Below are positions 1 to 5,964 of a stretch of DNA of 7,417 nucleotides, one piece after another (the first letter of the stretch is position 1; every line of letters begins with the position of its first letter). The position numbers and the translations under genes are program-made. The notes below the pieces were generated by a model. The model saw only the letters and a list, made by a program, of their open reading frames with translations. It did not search any database and had not been told where the DNA came from. This DNA comes from JACDCP01 sp050740235 (GTDB lineage: Bacteria > Pseudomonadota > Gammaproteobacteria > Steroidobacterales > JACDCP01): contig JBOIDB010000033.1 in NCBI GenBank assembly GCA_050740235.1, positions 1 through 7,417 on the forward strand, read 5' to 3'.

Positions 1-566
1 CCGACCCCGCTGATCATCGAGGCGATGAAGGCGTTGCCGCTCGCATGCATGAGGGCGGCGTGGAAGTCCTGGTCGGCCAGGCGCCCGGCTTCGACGGCGA
101 GCGTGTGCTCGGCCATGTCGTCGAGCGCCCGCGCCATCGTTTCGAGGTGCTCGTCGGTACGCCGCAGCGCGGCGAGCGCGGCCGCCCGCGGTTCGACGAT
201 GTTGCGCAGCTCGAACAGGTTCAACAGCAATTTTTCGTCGGGATCGAATTCGAAGATCCACGACAGCACGTCCGGGTCGAGCAGGTGCCAGTTTTCCGGC
301 TGGCTGACCCGGGTGCCGACTTTGGGCCGCGACTCGACCAGCCCTTTCGCCGCCAGGATGCGCACCGCTTCCCGGTACGCGCCGCGCGACACCTGCAGGC
401 GGTCGCTGGCCGAAATCTCGCCGTTCAGCACGTCGCCCGGCTTGTAGCGGCCGGAGACGATCAAGACGCCCAGGTCGCGGGCGATCGACCCGTGCAGGCG
501 CAGCGCCCGGCGACGCGCGCGGGCGTTGGATTTTCGGGCGGATTTGGGAGGGATCGTCACGGCCAC
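1..566 (-). CDS. FadR-subfamily GntR transcriptional regulator (FCD domain), C-terminus cut by window edge
   Basis: Reading the minus strand from a GTG at 566 gives 188 uninterrupted residues that leave the window, so roughly 50 residues of a usual 230-250 are missing. After a basic tail, residues about 23-90 form a GntR winged helix: a first helix LHGSIARDLGVLIVSGRYKPG, a recognition segment around VSRGAYREAVRILAAKGLVE, and a wing RPKVGTRV. Residues from about 95 (LLDPDVLSWIF) begin an FCD ligand-binding domain with the typical ELRNIVEPRAAALAAL helix and the metal-site motif D165-x-x-F-H169 followed by ASGN. FCD regulators are usually repressors released by small carboxylates. It is divergent from the arabinan operon, with a palindrome directly before its start, so it is the likely local and autogenous repressor. 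No Shine-Dalgarno precedes GTG 566 or the alternative GTG at 560, and there is no later Met before the DNA-binding domain. The family call is firm; the ligand is inferred. Confidence 0.93.
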   Translation of the reverse strand, partial: MAVTIPPKSARKSNARARRRALRLHGSIARDLGVLIVSGRYKPGDVLNGEISASDRLQVSRGAYREAVRILAAKGLVESRPKVGTRVSQPENWHLLDPDVLSWIFEFDPDEKLLLNLFELRNIVEPRAAALAALRRTDEHLETMARALDDMAEHTLAVEAGRLADQDFHAALMHASGNAFIASMISGV

Positions 567-570
567 GCGG

Positions 571-587
571 CTATTGTACGACAATAG
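571..587. promoter_or_regulatory. Probable operator for the divergent GntR/FadR-type regulator
   Basis: CTATTGT-ACG-ACAATAG is a perfect inverted repeat with 7-bp arms and a 3-bp centre. Its core TTGTACGACAA fits the known FadR-subfamily operator pattern t.GTa(N0-1)tAC.a at all but one fixed position. It starts 5 bp before the regulator's GTG and lies in the 107-bp gap between the divergent genes. Binding here would block the regulator's own promoter. It would also sit about 65 bp upstream of the predicted start point of the rightward operon. The palindrome is seen directly; its recognition by this regulator is inferred from family and position. Confidence 0.75.
573..578 (-). promoter_or_regulatory. 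Possible -10 box of the regulator gene, inside the operator
   Basis: On the minus strand the operator contains TACAAT, one mismatch from the TATAAT consensus. Its downstream edge is 6 bases before the GTG at 566, so transcription would begin at or next to the start codon. That would give a leaderless message, consistent with the lack of any Shine-Dalgarno. No good -35 hexamer is seen at 16-18 bp spacing (the positions read GGCCGC or similar), so this remains tentative. Confidence 0.3.
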
Positions 588-609
588 GGCAACGCGCGGC
601 CTGCCGGGC

Positions 610-638
610 TTGCCGATACCCGGCGGGCTGGCTACCAT
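610..638 (+). promoter_or_regulatory. Candidate sigma-70-type promoter of the arabinan operon
   Basis: TTGCCG (610-615) and TACCAT (633-638) are separated by exactly 17 bp. Each matches 4 of 6 positions of the -35 and -10 consensus. Transcription would start near 645, leaving a leader of about 30 bases before the GTG at 674. It is the best rightward pair I see in the divergent gap, but it is weak and unverified. Confidence 0.35.
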
Positions 639-663
639 CAATTTGTCAGAGTAATGGGTCCAC

Positions 664-669
664 GAGGTG
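664..669 (+). promoter_or_regulatory. Ribosome binding site GAGGTG for the GH43 gene
   Basis: GAGGTG matches six bases of the AAGGAGGTGA anti-16S complement. Its GAGG part ends 6 bases before the GTG at 674. The in-frame ATG at 734 has no such site, which is why 674 was taken as the start. Confidence 0.45.
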
Positions 670-673
670 TCGG

Positions 674-1768
674 GTGCGCGAACGGGCGGCGGGTGGTAGC
701 GACCGTCCGCCTCACCGCCGATCGGTACCAACCATGTGCACGAAGCATCTGAGTCGCCGCCGTTTCCTGCATTGCCTGGCTGTCGCGGGCGTTCTACCGG
801 CGGCCGCGCGCGCCGGGGCGGCCGCGGTTTCCTCCATCAACGACCGCATGAGCGGCGATTTCGCGCCGGTGCACGATCCCTGCATCATCCGCGCGGACGG
901 CCTCTATCACGTCTTTTGCACCGGGCACAGCGGCGAACAGCCGGGCCTGGTGCCCTGGCGGGTGTCCGCGGATCTGCTGCACTGGGAGCTTCGCGGCGCG
1001 GTGTTCGAAGCAATCCCGGGGTGGGCCGCCGAGGCGGTGCCTGGCACCCGCGGGATCTGGGCGCCCGACGTCGCCTGGTTCAACGGCCGCTATCACCTCT
1101 ACTATTCCTGCTCGACCTTCGGCTCGAACCGCTCGGTCATCGGGCTCGCGACCAACGCCACGCTCGATCCGGGCTCTGCGGATTTCGCCTGGGAGGATCA
1201 GGGACTCGTGACCGCCTCGAACAGGAACGACGAGTTCAATGCGATCGATCCGAATCACGTTGTCGACCGCGACGGTGGTCATTGGCTGGTCTTCGGCAGT
1301 TTCTGGAGCGGCATCAAGATGCTGGCGCTCGACCCTGCGACCGGCAAGCCGCCGCATGGCAGGCGCGAACTGCGGTCGCTGGTGTCGCGGCCCGTGCCTG
1401 ACGGGGCACCGGGCGCCGTCGAGGCTCCGTTCATGATCGAGCGGGCGGGCTACTATTACCTGTTCGTCTCCTTCGACTATTGCTGCCGCGGCGTGGACAG
1501 CTCCTATTACATCGTCGTCGGCCGCGCCAGGCAGCCGGGCGGCCCGTTCGTCGGCCGCGACGGCAGGGCGATGATGGACGGTTACGGCACGCTGCTGCTC
1601 GACGGCAACCGCCGGTTCCGCGGCCCCGGTCACAACGCCGTTTTGCAGGATCGCGACGAGGACTACCTGGTGTATCACGCCTACGATGCAGAAAAGGACG
1701 GCCTGGCGACGCTGCGGATATCGCCGATCGACTGGACCGACGACGGATGGCCGACGGCCAGCTCGTGA
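674..1768 (+). CDS. GH43 endo-1,5-alpha-L-arabinanase, Tat-exported
   Basis: The enzyme hydrolyses internal alpha-1,5 links of arabinan outside the cytoplasm. Of 364 residues, the N-terminus carries a twin-arginine signal, SRRRFLH (27-33), a hydrophobic stretch and an AxA cleavage site near 45-47 (ARA). The rest is one five-bladed GH43 catalytic domain. HDP places the base at D68, IDPN the pKa modulator at D192 and VEAP the acid at E250; GPGHN supplies H320, the centre usually linked to a bound ion. FGSFWSGIK and SFDYCCRGVDSSYYIVVGR are hallmarks of endo-arabinanases of this family (the subfamily-5 type). The domain ends naturally in SPIDWTDDGWP, so it is complete. It is first in the operon and overlaps the ATPase gene by 22 bp. 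An ATG at 734 would give a shorter, more canonical Tat leader (MCTKHLSRRRFL), but it lacks a ribosome binding site. Family certain; endo-arabinanase very likely. Confidence 0.93.
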   Translation: MRERAAGGSDRPPHRRSVPTMCTKHLSRRRFLHCLAVAGVLPAAARAGAAAVSSINDRMSGDFAPVHDPCIIRADGLYHVFCTGHSGEQPGLVPWRVSADLLHWELRGAVFEAIPGWAAEAVPGTRGIWAPDVAWFNGRYHLYYSCSTFGSNRSVIGLATNATLDPGSADFAWEDQGLVTASNRNDEFNAIDPNHVVDRDGGHWLVFGSFWSGIKMLALDPATGKPPHGRRELRSLVSRPVPDGAPGAVEAPFMIERAGYYYLFVSFDYCCRGVDSSYYIVVGRARQPGGPFVGRDGRAMMDGYGTLLLDGNRRFRGPGHNAVLQDRDEDYLVYHAYDAEKDGLATLRISPIDWTDDGWPTASS

Positions 1769-2877
1769 GCGCGGCAGTGGCCGACATCCGGTTGCAGGGC
1801 ATCCGCAAGTCTTTCGGAGCCCAGACCGTCATCGACAACGTGTCGCTCCGCATCGGCGCCGACGAGTTTGTCGTGTTTCTCGGGCCGTCCGGTTGCGGCA
1901 AATCGACCCTGCTCCGCATGATCGCGGGACTCGAATCGGTCGACGAGGGCGAGATCTGGATCGGCGACCGGCGCATCGACCGCCTGCCGCCCGGCGAGCG
2001 CGGCATCGCCATGGTATTCCAGCATTACGCCCTGTACCCGCACATGACCGTGCGCGAGAACATGTCTTTCGGGCTGCGGAACGTCGGCGTGGAGAAGAGC
2101 GAGATCGCGCGCCGGGTGACGCAGGCGGCAGCGTTGCTCGAAATCGGCCCGTTGCTCGAGCGCAAGCCGGGTGAAATCTCGGGAGGGCAGCGCCAGCGGG
2201 TCGCGATCGGGCGCGCCATCGTCAAGGAACCGAAGCTGTTCCTGTTCGATGAACCGCTTTCGAATCTCGATGCGGCATTGAGAGCCAGGACGCGCCTCGA
2301 GATCGCAGAGCTGCACCAGCGGGTCGATGCCGCCATCATCTTCGTGACCCACGACCAGGTGGAAGCAATGACGCTCGCCCACCGCATCGTGGTGTTGAAC
2401 AATCGCGGCGTCGAGCAGGTCGGCACGCCGATGGAGATCTACGCGGAGCCCGCCACCGAGTTCGTCGCGGGCTTCGTCGGTACGCCGTCGATGAATTTCC
2501 TGTCGGCCGAGATCGCCGCGGCTGGCGACGGCTTCGTGACCGTGCGGCTGCCCGACGGATCGATCGCTGGCACGCGCATCCCGGTGCACGCGATTCCCGC
2601 GCAAGCGAGCATGAGGTTCGGCATTCGCGCCGAATCGATCGCAGTATGCGAGCCGGGGAAAGGCACCACGAAGGGTGCGGCCCTGTTCGTGGAACGATTA
2701 GGCGACCGCACGCTCCTGCACCTCGAGCTCGAGGACGGTTCGCTCCTCGTCGCCGAGGATGCCAGTAACAGCCGTGTCGCGACCGGCGACACGATCGGCG
2801 TGCGGTTCGATGCCGCCGCCGCGCACCTGTTCGACGACAGGCACGGCTATCATGCGACGCAGGAAGCCGGGAACTGA
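1747..2877 (+). CDS. MalK/UgpC-type sugar ABC transporter ATP-binding protein
   Basis: Nucleotide-binding subunit that would power arabino-oligosaccharide import, acting as a dimer on the cytoplasmic face of the two permeases. It has 376 residues, close to the usual 360-370. Seen in order: Walker A GPSGCGKST (46-54), Q-loop Q92, signature ISGGQRQ (144-150, Ile for the usual Leu), Walker B LFLFDE (164-169), D-loop SNLD (172-175) and switch H202 in THDQVEAMTLA. A C-terminal MalK-type OB-fold/TOBE region follows from about 245 and includes FGIRAES. Three starts are possible: ATG 1747 (used here), GTG 1765 (a GTGA overlap with the upstream stop) and GTG 1777. The last gives MADIRLQGIRKSFG, collinear with MalK MASVQLQNVTKAWG, and may be the true one. 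A dedicated ATPase differs from the Bacillus arabinan system, where a shared MsmX ATPase serves AraNPQ. Confidence 0.95.
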   Translation: MADGQLVSAAVADIRLQGIRKSFGAQTVIDNVSLRIGADEFVVFLGPSGCGKSTLLRMIAGLESVDEGEIWIGDRRIDRLPPGERGIAMVFQHYALYPHMTVRENMSFGLRNVGVEKSEIARRVTQAAALLEIGPLLERKPGEISGGQRQRVAIGRAIVKEPKLFLFDEPLSNLDAALRARTRLEIAELHQRVDAAIIFVTHDQVEAMTLAHRIVVLNNRGVEQVGTPMEIYAEPATEFVAGFVGTPSMNFLSAEIAAAGDGFVTVRLPDGSIAGTRIPVHAIPAQASMRFGIRAESIAVCEPGKGTTKGAALFVERLGDRTLLHLELEDGSLLVAEDASNSRVATGDTIGVRFDAAAAHLFDDRHGYHATQEAGN

Positions 2878-2878
2878 C

Positions 2879-3793
2879 GTGGCAACGTCCCTGCAGGCGG
2901 CCCCGGCCATCCGCGGTGTGTCGACGGCGGCACGCCGCGCCGACTGGCGCAACGCTCTCTTCGTGCTGCCCTATCTTTTCGTCTACACCGCGCTGATCGT
3001 CTACCCGCTCTTCGCCGGCATGTGGCTCAGCCTGTTCAAGGCCGATTTCTTCGGCGAACGACGCTTCGTGGGCCTCGAAAACTTCGTGCGGCTGTTCTCC
3101 GACGAAATTTTCACGGGCGCGGTCTGGAATTCGTTTTATTTCATCCTGCTGACCGTGCCGGCGCTCGCAGTCACAGGACTGGCACTCGCGCTCGCGTTGA
3201 ACCGCAATACCCGCACCGCCGCCGTGCTTCGGGCGGTGTTCTTTTCTTCGTCCGTTCTGTCCGTCACGATCGTGACCTTGCTGTGGCGTGTCGTCTTCAT
3301 CCCCGACGGCGGATTCTTCGCAACCGTGCTGGGATTCTTCGACCGGCCGCCCGTTGCGTTTCTCAACGACGAAGACCTGGCGCTGCCGGCCATCGCGATC
3401 ACGACGATCTGGTGGTGCCTCGGTTTGCCGATGATGCTGTTCCTGGCGGCGCTGCAGCAGGTGCCGAGCGACCTCTACGAAGCGGCCGCCCTGGACAACG
3501 CGGGTCGCTTCAGAACCTTGTGGAGTGTCACGCTGCCGTCGATCCGGCGCACCCTGGCCGTGGTCGTGATCATCGAGATCGTGTTGCAATTCCAGTTGTT
3601 CGGCCAGGCGCAGCTGATGACGCTGGGCGGGCCGAACAACGCCTCCAGGCCGATCGTATTGTTCATCTACGAAGTCGGCTTCAATCGTTGGGATATCGGC
3701 TACGCCGCGGCGGCCGCCCAGATCCTGTTCGCGATGATCCTGGTCGCGGCGATGGCGCAGTATTTCGTCTCACGCCGGAAGGAGGCGCGCTAG
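2879..3793 (+). CDS. MalF/UgpA-type sugar ABC transporter permease
   Basis: First transmembrane subunit of the importer, 304 residues. Six hydrophobic segments are visible, roughly at 25-47, 84-108, 115-140, 168-192, 222-245 and 272-297. The NALFVLPYLFVYTALIVYP first helix is typical of this family. The large periplasmic loop of E. coli MalF is absent, as in most oligosaccharide permeases. The cytoplasmic EAA coupling loop is EAAALDNAGRFRTLWSVTLP (201-220); the Gly normally six residues after the Glu is Asn207, with a Gly two residues later. GGPNNASRPIVLFIYEVGF is another family signature. GTG 2879 lies 1 bp after the ATPase stop, with a partial GGGA site 6 bases before it. An ATG at 2852 would add nine residues and overlap the ATPase gene by 26 bp. 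The family is certain; the substrate is inferred from neighbours. Confidence 0.93.
   Translation: MATSLQAAPAIRGVSTAARRADWRNALFVLPYLFVYTALIVYPLFAGMWLSLFKADFFGERRFVGLENFVRLFSDEIFTGAVWNSFYFILLTVPALAVTGLALALALNRNTRTAAVLRAVFFSSSVLSVTIVTLLWRVVFIPDGGFFATVLGFFDRPPVAFLNDEDLALPAIAITTIWWCLGLPMMLFLAALQQVPSDLYEAAALDNAGRFRTLWSVTLPSIRRTLAVVVIIEIVLQFQLFGQAQLMTLGGPNNASRPIVLFIYEVGFNRWDIGYAAAAAQILFAMILVAAMAQYFVSRRKEAR
3779..3785 (+). promoter_or_regulatory. Ribosome binding site AAGGAGG for the second permease
   Basis: AAGGAGG lies inside the end of the preceding permease gene, 10 bases before GTG 3796. It is the strongest Shine-Dalgarno in the window and settles the GTG start of the second permease. Confidence 0.8.
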
Positions 3794-3795
3794 CA

Positions 3796-4644
3796 GTGGC
3801 CGCGCGGAGCGGAAGCGGCATTGCGGCGAGGAGTCTCACCGATCGCCTGGTGCTCGTTGCCATGGTGGTGCTCGGCATCGTGATGCTCGGTCCCATCCTG
3901 TGGGCCCTGGGGCTGTCGCTGAAGTCGAACAGCGCATTGCTCGTCGATACGGCGTCCGTGCTGCATCCACCGTACACATTGGAGAATTACGCCGATCTCG
4001 CCGCCGGCTCCTCGGTCTTTCGCTGGGTGCTGAACAGCATGATCGTATCGCTCGGCATGACGCTCGGCGTGCTCGTGCTGTCCTCGCTGGCGGGCTACGG
4101 TTTCGCGCGGCTGGAGTTCCCCGGCCGCGACGTGATCTTCGTGGTGGTGCTGTTCGGCCTGGCCGTTCCGGAGCAGGCGGTCATCATCCCGCGATACCAG
4201 CTGTTCGCCGCGCTCGGCCTGCACAACACCTACGCCGGCCTCATGCTGCCGGGAATGGCGATGCCGTTCGGCGTGTTCCTGATGACGCAATACTTCAAGG
4301 CGATTCCGCGGGAAATCGACGAGGCGGCGCAACTCGACCATGCTTCCCGCTTTCGCATTTTCTGGCGCGTGCTGCTGCCGATGACCTTGCCGGCGCAGGC
4401 GACGCTCGGGATTTTCACGTTCCTGCACGCCTGGAACGACTACTGGTGGCCGCTGATCTCCGGCACCAACAAGGAGATGTACACCCTGACCGTCGGCGTT
4501 GCGGCGTCGCAGATCAACTTTGCCGAATCGGAGGGGCTGGGCTTCCTCATGGCGCAGGCGGTCTTCGCGTCGTTGCCCATTTTGATCGTGTACCTGTTCT
4601 TCCAGAAGTATCTCGTCCGGGCTGTTTCCGGTGCTGCGGCATGA
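3796..4644 (+). CDS. MalG/UgpE-type sugar ABC transporter permease
   Basis: Second transmembrane subunit, 282 residues, pairing with the upstream MalF-type protein. The N-terminal helix (about 17-40, ending in LSLKSN) is followed by the usual periplasmic loop (LENYADL), NSMIVSLGMTLGVLVLSSLAGYGFARLEFPG, and VPEQAVIIPRYQLFAALGLHNTYAGLMLP. All are standard for MalG-type carbohydrate permeases. The EAA coupling loop is IDEAAQLDHASRFRIFWRVLLP (from 174); the usual Gly is replaced by His182. HAWNDYWWPLI (211-221) is the typical conserved late motif. The start is fixed by AAGGAGG ten bases upstream, two bases after the stop of the first permease. Its stop overlaps the next start as ATGA, which implies translational coupling with the binding protein. 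Confidence 0.95.
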   Translation: MAARSGSGIAARSLTDRLVLVAMVVLGIVMLGPILWALGLSLKSNSALLVDTASVLHPPYTLENYADLAAGSSVFRWVLNSMIVSLGMTLGVLVLSSLAGYGFARLEFPGRDVIFVVVLFGLAVPEQAVIIPRYQLFAALGLHNTYAGLMLPGMAMPFGVFLMTQYFKAIPREIDEAAQLDHASRFRIFWRVLLPMTLPAQATLGIFTFLHAWNDYWWPLISGTNKEMYTLTVGVAASQINFAESEGLGFLMAQAVFASLPILIVYLFFQKYLVRAVSGAAA

Positions 4645-5951
4645 AGCTCGCGGGCTGCATCCTGGTGTGCGCCCAGGCCCTCGCAGGCTGCGGCGTGTCG
4701 CAGGCGCCGAACGAGATCGTCGTGCAACGCTTCTTTGGCGCCTGCGATGCAGAATACGGGCGCGCGCTCGATGTGTCGGCCGCGGAGGGCGAGTGCGGCA
4801 TCATCACGACGCTCCTCAACCGGTTCAGTGCGGAGAATCCCGACATCCGCGTGACGGTGAGCATCGTTCCATGGCCCGGGTACAACCAGTTGTCGGCGCA
4901 ACTCGGAGCGGACGATGCGCCGGACGTCGTGACCATGCACGAATCGGCGATCCCGGATTTCCAGTCTCGCGGCCTGCTGGAACCGATGGAGGACGCGCTG
5001 CGGGCGGTCGGCGTCGACCCGGCCGAGTTCACCGAGGCGAGCCTCAAGGGCGTCACGAAAGAGGGCCGCATCTACGGGATGCCGTTCGACACCTGGGCGA
5101 TGTTGTGGCACGTCAACATGAACTACTTTCGCGAAGCCGGCCTGGTGGAGAATGGACGGCCGATATTGCCGCACTCACCCGAGGAACTGCTGGCGCACGC
5201 GCGGCAGTTCAAGCAGGCGACGGGCAAACCCTATTTCGTGCAGGCGATGGCCAACCAGAAGCCGGTCTATGCGCGCAACCTGTACACGTACCTGATGCAG
5301 CAGGACGCCGCCATCTTCGCCGATCCGCAGCACATCCGGCTGCAGACGCCCGAGGCCCGCCGCGTCGTCGAAATGTTCAAGGCGATCAGCGACGAGAATC
5401 TGACCACGAAGAACCAGGATTACGCCGCGGCGACCCGCGGTTTCATGAACGGCGATGGCGGCGTGTACATGGTCGGCACGTGGGTGATCGGCATTTACGA
5501 GGCGGAATCACGGAAGGCGGACCGGCCGTTGTCGGGCGGTTATACCGTAATGCCGTATCCGCAGCTTTTTCCAGGCCGGGACGCCTCCTTCGTGGACGGG
5601 CACGCCTGGGTGATGCCGGTGAAGGAGCGGACCCAGTTGCAACGCGACGCGGTCTTCCGGCTCATGAAGTTCCTGGCCGAAAACGACTTCGAGTGGGCGC
5701 GCACCGGGCACCTGCCGGCGTTCACGGACGTGATCCAAAGCGCGCGCTTCAAGGCGTTGCCGCATCGGCAGAACATCGCCAGGCTTTCGACGACCGGTGC
5801 GCCGCTGCCCTCCGACGTCGAGCGCCAGTTTGCGATTCAGGACATCATCGGCGAAGAGCTGGCGCCGGCCATCGATGGCCAGAAATCCATCGATGACGCT
5901 TTGGCGGACGCCGAGCACCGCATCAACGAACTGTTGTTCCACCTGCTTTGA
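4641..5951 (+). CDS. ABC transporter extracellular solute-binding lipoprotein (sugar-binding, family 1 type)
   Basis: Captures the imported sugar and delivers it to the permeases; anchored by lipid on the outer face of the inner membrane. It has 436 residues. The signal is short and ends in the lipobox LAGC (14-17) with Gly at +2. An earlier LAGC at 3-6 is too close to Met1 to be used. The mature protein has the usual binding-protein features: NRFSAENPDIRVTV (60-73), a PDVV strand near 94, YGMPFDTWAMLWHVNM (145-160), NYFREAGL, GDGGVYMVGTWVIG (271-284) and a C-terminal SIDDALADAEHRINE helix. Between the first strand (EIVVQRFFG) and the first helix lies an extra segment of about 20 residues with Cys35 and Cys52, perhaps a disulfide loop. 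The start overlaps the permease stop (ATGA) and has no Shine-Dalgarno of its own. The substrate, arabino-oligosaccharide, is inferred from the flanking enzymes. Confidence 0.93.
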   Translation: MKLAGCILVCAQALAGCGVSQAPNEIVVQRFFGACDAEYGRALDVSAAEGECGIITTLLNRFSAENPDIRVTVSIVPWPGYNQLSAQLGADDAPDVVTMHESAIPDFQSRGLLEPMEDALRAVGVDPAEFTEASLKGVTKEGRIYGMPFDTWAMLWHVNMNYFREAGLVENGRPILPHSPEELLAHARQFKQATGKPYFVQAMANQKPVYARNLYTYLMQQDAAIFADPQHIRLQTPEARRVVEMFKAISDENLTTKNQDYAAATRGFMNGDGGVYMVGTWVIGIYEAESRKADRPLSGGYTVMPYPQLFPGRDASFVDGHAWVMPVKERTQLQRDAVFRLMKFLAENDFEWARTGHLPAFTDVIQSARFKALPHRQNIARLSTTGAPLPSDVERQFAIQDIIGEELAPAIDGQKSIDDALADAEHRINELLFHLL

Positions 5952-5955
5952 GGAG
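5951..5955 (+). promoter_or_regulatory. Ribosome binding site AGGAG before the mini-ORF
   Basis: AGGAG begins on the last base of the binding-protein stop codon and lies 9 bases before GTG 5965. It is 47 bases from the GH51 ATG at 6003, too far to serve that start directly. Confidence 0.5.
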
Positions 5956-5964
5956 TCCCGTATC

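Noticed and set aside
45..587. Plus-strand open frame of 180 codons across the regulator gene
   Set aside because: It is antisense to a clear GntR/FCD protein and its translation is low-complexity Arg/Gly/Val typical of a GC-rich shadow frame.
603..624. GCCGGG ... CCCGGC hairpin in the divergent gap, considered as a terminator or attenuator
   Set aside because: Short stem with a 10-base loop and no T-run on either strand. It overlaps the candidate -35 region and is easily expected by chance at this GC content.
794..1678. Minus-strand open frame of 294 codons opposite the GH43 gene
   Set aside because: Shadow of a well-supported catalytic domain; no family features.
2336..3589. Minus-strand open frame of 417 codons
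   Set aside because: It lies opposite the ATPase and first permease, both certain. The translation is a Gln/Arg/His-rich shadow with no recognisable domain.
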